Origin: Agromyces subbeticus DSM 16689
GTDB taxonomy: Bacteria > Actinomycetota > Actinomycetes > Actinomycetales > Microbacteriaceae
Length of the DNA: 64,000 nt
Assembly: GCF_000421565.1 (NCBI RefSeq)
Contig: NZ_ATXG01000004.1
Coordinates: forward strand, 62,001-126,000
Direction: 5' to 3'
Shown: piece after piece, positions 58,591 through 64,000 of the stretch
Position numbering within the stretch: the stretch's first letter is position 1
How the letters are laid out: every line of letters starts with the position of its first letter
Position numbers and translations under genes: made by a program
Notes under the pieces: model-generated
What the model was told of the DNA's origin: nothing
The model's input: the letters and a program-made list of their open reading frames with translations, nothing else
Database searches by the model: none

Positions 58591-61500
58591 GGCGCGAGTT
58601 GTGCGGCCTTCAACCGCACCGGCTTGCCAGCCTTGTACGGCCGGGTCACCGTGTTGCCGCCGCCCTCCACCGTGATGCGGTCGCGCGTCACCCGCACCTC
58701 GTATCGCTTGCCGTGCCAGTACAGGTTGCGCACACCGGCATGGCTCAGTGTCGACGGCAGGTTCGGAGTGATCACGAGGGCATCGGGCTCCGCCTCGACG
58801 CCGATGAAGGCGTACATGAAGCTCGCGGGCACGAGGCCGCTCTCGGGGAATGGGATGTCCGTTCCGACGGAGGTGCTGCCGGTGCCGCTGTCGACGGTGC
58901 TCTCGCCTCGGAAGAGCGGGGTGCCGCCCGAGATGTGGTCCGGCTCGTTCCACCGATCGAGAATCGCGGTCAACCGCGCCCAGGCGTCGTCGGCCGATCG
59001 GTATCGGGCACGGGCCATCACGTCGAAGCCCGAGGTGTAGAGGATCGCTCCGCCGTCTTGCACCTGGTGCTCCCACGGGGTGTTGAGATTGTTGAGGAAG
59101 AACCAGTAGTTGTTGCGTCGAGTCGTCGCCCTCGGTGCGAAGACCCATCTCGAGTAGATGTCGGCCGGCCCCTCGAAGTGCTCGCCCAGTGCTGCCACGA
59201 ACCGCGACCTGGCATCCACTGCGGGGAGCCCATCGGCATACGCGAGCGCACCGGGCACCGACGTCATCGACGACCACCATGCGAGCGTGCCCGTGACGTT
59301 CGAGACCTCGAGGTAGTACACCCCGGGCGCCTGCTTCGGCACGTCGATGTGCGCCACGCTGCCGTCGCCCCAGTCGCTGAACTGCCGTTCGGCGATCTGC
59401 ACCGGTGACGTGCCATCGGGCACGCCCTGGTACAGGGTCATCGTGAACGTGGCGCCGCGCGTGCCGTAGGTCGGGAACCGCGCGGCGACGCTCGTGAACG
59501 CGGCGTTGGCGGTGAAGCTCTGCCCCATGGTGCGGTCGGGCTCGATCTTCGGCGCCAGGCCGCCGCCCTCGATGAGCACGACCGAGTCCTGCAGCTCGGT
59601 GTGGCCGTGGTCGAGCCACTCGAAGATCCGTGCGGCCTGGCCCTCGGAGGGCAGTCCGAACGACGCGGCTTCGAGGTTGACGTAGGTCGCACCGTAGTCG
59701 TGCACGACTCCGTCGACATCGATGGACTGGATGTAGCGACCGTCGGTGTCGTTCCAGAAGAGCTCGTTGTAGCGCTGCGCGACGATCGGCCGCAGCGCTC
59801 TCAGCTGCTTCGCGCGCTTCTTCTCCTTGACGAAGTCCTCGAGTTGCGCCATCGCTTCGAGGGCACCGTAGAAGTACGCGTTGACGTACGCGTCGAGATG
59901 CCCGTGCGAGGTGATGTCCCAGTAGTTGGAGGGAACGGCGCCGTCTCGCCCGCTGTGGTCGGGCGAGTCGATCGTCACGGCTCCGCTGCTCCCGCCGAGG
60001 GAGTCGAGGTAGAAGTCCATGGCCTTCCTCGCCCGCGGCAGCATGGTGGTGAGGAACGCGGAATCCCCGGTCCATGAGAAGTAGCGCCACGTCGCGAGCA
60101 CGTACATCGCGTTGGAGGTGAAGTGTCTGCTGTCGTAGAGCTTCGGATCGGGAAAGGGCCAGCCCTGCGAGTCCGGCCACGACCAGACGTACCCGTTGTC
60201 GTCGAGCTTCGTGTTGAGCAGGCTGGCGGACTGCTCGTCGGCGCCGACCGTTCCCGTCCAGTCGAGGATGCGGCCCTCCCAATCGGCCCAGTCGGCGGCG
60301 TGCCCACTGAACCGGAAGCTCAGCGCCCTCTCCCAGTAGAACGTCGAGAGCTGGGTGGCTCGCACGTCGTCGGATGCGGTGAAGACGGGGAAGACGTCGG
60401 GCAGGGCGTCGGTGTGAGGCTGCACCTCGATGGCGATCGAACGCGAGATCACCGTCGCGGCGTCGGTGCCGCCCGTGTTCAGCGTGAGGGCCATCGAGTC
60501 GGCGGCCATCGTGCCGTCGAGGATCGGCACGGGCGCCGAGATGCGAAGGTCGTACGGGCCGGTTCCGGTGGCTCCGACCCACTTGTTGCCGAGCACGGGG
60601 TTGGTCCACGCGGCACGGCGCTTCAACTGCTGCGACGGGATGTAGTAGCCGTCGTCACCGATGAAGCGACTGAACAGCACCCCGTCGGCGGCGTCGATCG
60701 AGTAGCCGTCCTTGACCCACGAGGTGTTCATCGTGAGGCCCGGATCGGCGCGCGGGTCGCCCTGCCATTCCAGCTCGTACGACAGCTGCAGAGTCGGACC
60801 ATTGAGTTCGAACTGCCACGATGCGAGGCCATCGACGTTGAAGCCGACGACGTCGATCGTCATCGTGCGCCCGCTTAGTTGGGTGCGATCGGCGTACGAC
60901 GAGCCGCCGACATCGACGGTGGTCGAGCCGCCCTGCGCCCACCACCCAGGCGTGCCCGCGGCATCCGACGCCTCGAGGTAGTAGACGCCGGCCGGCTGGG
61001 CCGGCACGTCGACGTAGGCCCAGCCGTTGTCTTGCACCGGGCTCACGACCGTGCTGCCGATCTCGGTCAGGCCGGTCGCCGGGGTACCCGAGTAGAGCGT
61101 CAGCTTCATCGATGAGTTCTGGTTGCTCCACGTCGGGAACTGGCCGCCCACGCGGAAGAAGCGGTGCGCCGACGCCGTGAACGTCTGGCCGAGCGTCTGT
61201 CCGGGGTTGAGCGGCACCGGCGCATTGAGCTGAGCCTGCCGAAGGTCCGACGCCGACGGAATCTGGATGCCCGTGACGTTCAGGGTGGTCTCGGTCGCCG
61301 TCCACGCGACGCCGTCGTTGAAGCCCGCCTCGTAGAAGTCGGACTCGCCGATGTACAGCGAGCTGAATGCGGTGGGTTGGTACTGCCCATTGCCCGTTGG
61401 ATCGCACGCCAGCCGGGTCAGCTTGCCGTACGCGCCGGCGATGCTGACGAAGCCGTTCTCGAGTCGATAGGTCGCGGCCTCCGCCGCGGCTGCGGTCTCG

Positions 61501-61604
61501 GCCTGCGCAGTGCGCCCCACCAGCGTGGTCGCGGCGGCGACGAGACCGGCCCCCTTGAGGAACGAACGTCGACTCGCCGTGAAACGGTTGCTGCTCATGC
61601 CCAT
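58587..61604 (-). CDS. Tat-exported six-hairpin glycoside hydrolase-like protein
   Basis: A 1005-residue protein starting at ATG 61602-61604, chosen for GGAG seven bases upstream; an in-frame GTG at 61649 lies inside an operator. Tat signal SRRSFLKGAG (11-20), cleavage near AQA-E (35/36). The centre has the repeated helical hairpins of (alpha/alpha)6-barrel glycosidases (TSNAMYVLATWRYFSWTGDS, NYWDITSHGHLDAYVNAYFY). Two similar beta-sandwich units are present: about 133-226 (TLGQTFTASAHRFFRVGG ... PAGVYYLEASDAAG) and about 688-778 (TMGQSFTANAAFTSVAARFP ... APGVYYLEVSNVTG), the second inserted within the catalytic part. The family is probably GH78/GH63-like; the substrate is unknown. A LacI-type operator lies just upstream. 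Confidence 0.78.
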   Translation of the reverse strand: MGMSSNRFTASRRSFLKGAGLVAAATTLVGRTAQAETAAAAEAATYRLENGFVSIAGAYGKLTRLACDPTGNGQYQPTAFSSLYIGESDFYEAGFNDGVAWTATETTLNVTGIQIPSASDLRQAQLNAPVPLNPGQTLGQTFTASAHRFFRVGGQFPTWSNQNSSMKLTLYSGTPATGLTEIGSTVVSPVQDNGWAYVDVPAQPAGVYYLEASDAAGTPGWWAQGGSTTVDVGGSSYADRTQLSGRTMTIDVVGFNVDGLASWQFELNGPTLQLSYELEWQGDPRADPGLTMNTSWVKDGYSIDAADGVLFSRFIGDDGYYIPSQQLKRRAAWTNPVLGNKWVGATGTGPYDLRISAPVPILDGTMAADSMALTLNTGGTDAATVISRSIAIEVQPHTDALPDVFPVFTASDDVRATQLSTFYWERALSFRFSGHAADWADWEGRILDWTGTVGADEQSASLLNTKLDDNGYVWSWPDSQGWPFPDPKLYDSRHFTSNAMYVLATWRYFSWTGDSAFLTTMLPRARKAMDFYLDSLGGSSGAVTIDSPDHSGRDGAVPSNYWDITSHGHLDAYVNAYFYGALEAMAQLEDFVKEKKRAKQLRALRPIVAQRYNELFWNDTDGRYIQSIDVDGVVHDYGATYVNLEAASFGLPSEGQAARIFEWLDHGHTELQDSVVLIEGGGLAPKIEPDRTMGQSFTANAAFTSVAARFPTYGTRGATFTMTLYQGVPDGTSPVQIAERQFSDWGDGSVAHIDVPKQAPGVYYLEVSNVTGTLAWWSSMTSVPGALAYADGLPAVDARSRFVAALGEHFEGPADIYSRWVFAPRATTRRNNYWFFLNNLNTPWEHQVQDGGAILYTSGFDVMARARYRSADDAWARLTAILDRWNEPDHISGGTPLFRGESTVDSGTGSTSVGTDIPFPESGLVPASFMYAFIGVEAEPDALVITPNLPSTLSHAGVRNLYWHGKRYEVRVTRDRITVEGGGNTVTRPYKAGKPVRLKAAQLAP

Positions 61605-61636
61605 CGGATAGCTCCATTGCTCGATGTCGGTGATAC

Positions 61637-61648
61637 TGAAACGTTTCA
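61637..61648. promoter_or_regulatory. LacI-type operator 1 (hydrolase gene)
   Basis: TGAAACGTTTCA, a perfect 12-bp palindrome, 33 bp before the hydrolase start. LacI/GalR proteins favour such sites with a central CG. Confidence 0.75.
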
Positions 61649-61747
61649 CGCATCGTATTCAAGAATCCGGCCACTGTCAACAGGTTCCGCCACGGATGCG
61701 CGGACATGCAGGGCGCGTGGTCGACGACCCGAAGCGCCGCTGCGAAT

Positions 61748-61759
61748 TGAAAAGTTTCA
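61748..61759. promoter_or_regulatory. LacI-type operator 2 (lacI gene)
   Basis: TGAAAAGTTTCA, one base off the palindrome at 61637-61648. It lies 79 bp before the LacI start, in the shared divergent region, and suggests autoregulation. Confidence 0.6.
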
Positions 61760-61837
61760 GATCGAGCCGGGCGAATGGTCGGTTCACGGCCCGGCCGACT
61801 CCTAGGATGGAGCTCACACCGAACGGTCGGAGGGGCG

Positions 61838-62842
61838 ATGGGCAGGGCAGTCGGCATACGGGATGTCGCCGAAGCGGCCCAAGTCTCGGTCGGCACCGTC
61901 TCGAACGCGCTCAACAAACCCGATCGAGTTTCTCCCACGACCCTCGCTCGAGTGCTCGCGGTGATCGACGAACTCGGATTCGTGCGCAACGACCTCGCTC
62001 GCCAGCTCAAGATGGGCGCCGGCACGACGCTCGGCATGATCGTGCTCAACGTGGCCAACCCGTTCTTCGCCGACCTCGCGCACGCGTCCGAAGCGGCCGC
62101 CGAGGAGGCCGGCCAGACCGTCGTGCTCGGCTCGAGTGACCAGCTCGAGGCCCGGGAAGATCGCTATCTCGATCTCTTCGAGGAGCAGCGGGTGCGGGGA
62201 ATGCTCGTCGCGCCACTTGACGGCATCACGCAGCGCATGCGGCGGCTGCGCGCCCGGGGCATGCCGCTCATCCTCTTCGACATCCACGCCGATCGCGATT
62301 TCTGCTCGGTCACACTCGATGGCCGAGCCGGCGGCGAGCTCGTCGCACGCCACTTGATCGAGTCGGGCCGGCGCCACATCGCCTTCCTCGGCGGGCCCCT
62401 GCATCAGGTCGAAGACCGGTGGCTCGGTGCGCAGCGGGTCTGCGCCGAGCACCAGGGCGTGCGCCTCACGCACGTCGACACCGACGATCAGACCATCGCC
62501 GACGGTCGCGCCGCCGGCGCGGTCATCGAGGCGATGCCCGCCGCCGAGCGCCCCGACGCCGTGTTCGCGGCGAACGACCTGCTCGCCCTCGGGGTGCTGC
62601 AGGCGCTCGTGATGTCCGATCAGCTCAGCGTGCCACGCGACATCGCCGTCGTCGGCTACGACGACATCGACTACGCCGAGTCCGCGATCGTCCCTCTCAG
62701 CACAGTGCGCCAGTCCACGGGTCTACTCGCCGAGCACGCCATCCGCCTCGTGCTCGACGAAGCCGACGACCCCGATCACAGCCACGAGCAGTTGAAGCTC
62801 TCGCCCGAGCTCATCGTGCGAGAGAGCTCCTCTCCACGCTGA
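61838..62842 (+). CDS. LacI family transcriptional regulator
   Basis: A 334-residue regulator. I start at ATG 61838, behind GGAGGGG; the frame is open 63 nt further without a ribosome binding site. The HTH and hinge helix cover residues about 5-55 (VGIRDVAEAAQVSVGTVSNAL ... ARQLK), followed by a periplasmic-binding-protein-like sensor: GMIVLNVANPFFADLAH, VRGMLVAPLDG, IAFLGGPLHQVEDRWLGAQ and AVVGYDDIDYAESAIVPLSTV. It probably senses a sugar. Three near-identical operators, at the hydrolase, lacI and exporter promoters, define a local regulon. Confidence 0.94.
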   Translation: MGRAVGIRDVAEAAQVSVGTVSNALNKPDRVSPTTLARVLAVIDELGFVRNDLARQLKMGAGTTLGMIVLNVANPFFADLAHASEAAAEEAGQTVVLGSSDQLEAREDRYLDLFEEQRVRGMLVAPLDGITQRMRRLRARGMPLILFDIHADRDFCSVTLDGRAGGELVARHLIESGRRHIAFLGGPLHQVEDRWLGAQRVCAEHQGVRLTHVDTDDQTIADGRAAGAVIEAMPAAERPDAVFAANDLLALGVLQALVMSDQLSVPRDIAVVGYDDIDYAESAIVPLSTVRQSTGLLAEHAIRLVLDEADDPDHSHEQLKLSPELIVRESSSPR

Positions 62843-62888
62843 CCGGTGCTTGACAGCCCCGGAGCATCACTCCATGATGACTCGTCAG

Positions 62889-62900
62889 TGAAACCTTTCA
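62889..62900. promoter_or_regulatory. LacI-type operator 3 (ABC exporter gene)
   Basis: TGAAACCTTTCA, one base off the perfect site at 61637-61648, 77 bp before the exporter start. It places the exporter gene under the adjacent LacI regulator. Confidence 0.6.
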
Positions 62901-62976
62901 GTCTCGCTTTCCCGAGGTGACCGATCACGAGCCGTCGCGCTCTGGTCCGCACCCGCCCCCGAGCTTCGGAGCTGTT

Positions 62977-64000
62977 GTGCACGTCCGTGCAAGTCACCCC
63001 ATCCGGTCCATCGGCAGCATGCTTCGCCCCTATCGAGGTCGTGTCGTCGCGGCGGTGCTGTTCCACGCCGTCAAGGACTGCCCCATCTGGCTCGTGCCCG
63101 TCTTCACGGCGCAGATCATCGACACCGTCGTCGCCGGTACCGAAGGCGGGGGCGACGGGGCCGACTTCGGGCGGCTCTGGATCCTCGTCGCCGGAACGGT
63201 GCTCGTGCTGCTCCTGAACACCCCGAATCACATCTGGTACGTGCGGATGTACAGCAGGGCGTACCGCTCGGTCGCCGCTGACCTGCGCAATGCCCTGACC
63301 GACCACTTGCAGGGCCTCTCCATCGGCTATCACACGCGCAAGAGCGCATCGATCATCCAGACGAAGATCGTTCGCGACGTCGAGAACGTCGAACTGCTCA
63401 TGCAGCAGGTCTTCCCCGTCGTCGCAGTCTCGCTCAGCATCCTGATCGGCTCGATCACCGTGACGGCGATCCAGGCTCCCGCCTTCCTCCTGGTCTTCGC
63501 GATCACCGTGCCGATCGCGGCCGGCCTCGTAGCCGGCATGCGGCATCGCGCGGCCCGACGCAACGAGGCGTTCCGGCGCGAGATGGAAGACCTGTCGGCA
63601 CGCGTCGGCGAAATGGCCTCGCTCATCCCGATCACGCGCGCGCACGGGCTCGAACGCACCGCCTCGACCCGCGTGGCCGAGACGGCGGAGAACGTCAAGC
63701 GGGCCGGCCTCGCGCTCGACCGCCTGAACTCCCGATTCGAGAGCATGTCGTGGGTCTCGTTCCAGGTGCTGTCGACCCTCTGTCTCGGGCTCGCGGGATG
63801 GGCGGCCATCTCGGGCATCGTGCCGATCACCGCCGGCCAAGTGGTGCTGCTCAGCACGTACTTCGCGACGCTGACGAGTGCGATCACCCAGCTCGTCGGG
63901 CTCACCCCGATCGTCTCGCGCGGCGTCGAATCGATCAAGTCGATCGCCGAGGTGCTCGAGGATCCCGATCTCGAGCGCAACGAGGGCAAGACCGTGGTCG
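62977..64000 (+). CDS. ABC exporter (type IV fold) half-transporter, 5' part
   Basis: An open frame from GTG 62977 (preceded by GGAG at 62968-62971) runs off the window end, 341 codons seen. It covers the transmembrane domain: six helices starting GRVVAAVLFHAVKDCPIW, with the long cytoplasmic loops MYSRAYRSVAADLRNALTDH and ARRNEAFRREMEDLSARVGE, and the segment THAHGLE-like ITRAHGLERTASTRV that couples to the ATPase. The ATPase domain is beyond the edge. Such proteins export peptides, lipids or drugs as dimers. Control by the LacI operator 77 bp upstream links it to the hydrolase gene, an unusual pairing. Confidence 0.85.
   Translation, partial: MHVRASHPIRSIGSMLRPYRGRVVAAVLFHAVKDCPIWLVPVFTAQIIDTVVAGTEGGGDGADFGRLWILVAGTVLVLLLNTPNHIWYVRMYSRAYRSVAADLRNALTDHLQGLSIGYHTRKSASIIQTKIVRDVENVELLMQQVFPVVAVSLSILIGSITVTAIQAPAFLLVFAITVPIAAGLVAGMRHRAARRNEAFRREMEDLSARVGEMASLIPITRAHGLERTASTRVAETAENVKRAGLALDRLNSRFESMSWVSFQVLSTLCLGLAGWAAISGIVPITAGQVVLLSTYFATLTSAITQLVGLTPIVSRGVESIKSIAEVLEDPDLERNEGKTVV

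Noticed and set aside
61605-61649. Upstream GTG start for the Tat-exported hydrolase
   Set aside because: It lies within the palindromic operator, has no ribosome binding site, and would put 15 residues before the normal Tat n-region.

Overview
The window is a GC-rich chromosomal segment of an actinobacterium, most likely a member of the Microbacteriaceae (Agromyces-like). The reasons are the strong G/C bias at third codon positions, the very frequent GGATGCC/GGCATCC words, many GTG starts, ATGA/GTGA stop-start overlaps, and the gene content (LLM/F420-type oxidoreductases, DUF2252, an Mrp antiporter operon, a LuxR/DUF6325/arylsulfatase cluster). Genus is an inference. I saw no rRNA, tRNA, CRISPR array or intact insertion sequence.

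Layout. 1-6.6 kb: 3' end of a molybdopterin oxidoreductase, an HNH endonuclease, then a coupled minus-strand operon (NCS1 permease, agmatine deiminase, amidase) divergent from a TetR gene, with a perfect dyad between them. 6.7-11.9 kb: a large RecB-like nuclease/RNase H-like/SF1 helicase fusion and small genes, including a possible remnant of a LysA-type decarboxylase. 12-17.5 kb: DUF2252 and two DHA2-type MFS exporters, the second divergent from a TetR gene through a promoter carrying twin operators. 17.6-23.5 kb: two luciferase-like oxidoreductases, an eRF1-like protein and a GH13 alpha-glucosidase. 23.6-30.6 kb: a MalT-like LuxR regulator, SHOCT protein, DUF6325 operon and a Cys-type arylsulfatase, probably one regulon. 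30.8-33.4 kb: ECF transporter ATPase/T genes under a DtxR-like iron box; the second ATPase domain has lost its P-loop. 33.4-39.6 kb: FKBP lipoprotein, methyltransferase, hydrolase/MerR pair, a membrane protein with a sigma-region-4-like head, and a rhodanese.

39.7-44.6 kb: a branched-chain-amino-acid-type ABC uptake operon with a LivM-LivG fusion behind a TetR-like operator. 44.7-48.5 kb: ankyrin lipoprotein, secreted beta-propeller protein and a NarL-type two-component pair. 48.6-52.0 kb: a less GC-rich accessory island holding the 3' end of an RHS polymorphic toxin gene, a pentapeptide-repeat protein (candidate immunity) and a membrane protein. 52.1-58.6 kb: complete mrpABCDEFG Na+/H+ antiporter operon with mrpA and mrpB fused. 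58.6-64 kb: a Tat-exported glycoside-hydrolase-like protein, a LacI regulator and the start of an ABC exporter, tied together by three near-identical LacI-type operators.

Regulation is unusually readable here: seven candidate operator systems sit beside their likely regulators. A dispersed inverted-repeat family (three copies, at about 21.7, 38.7 and 44.6 kb) occupies gene ends, and two copies supply the stop codon of the upstream gene.
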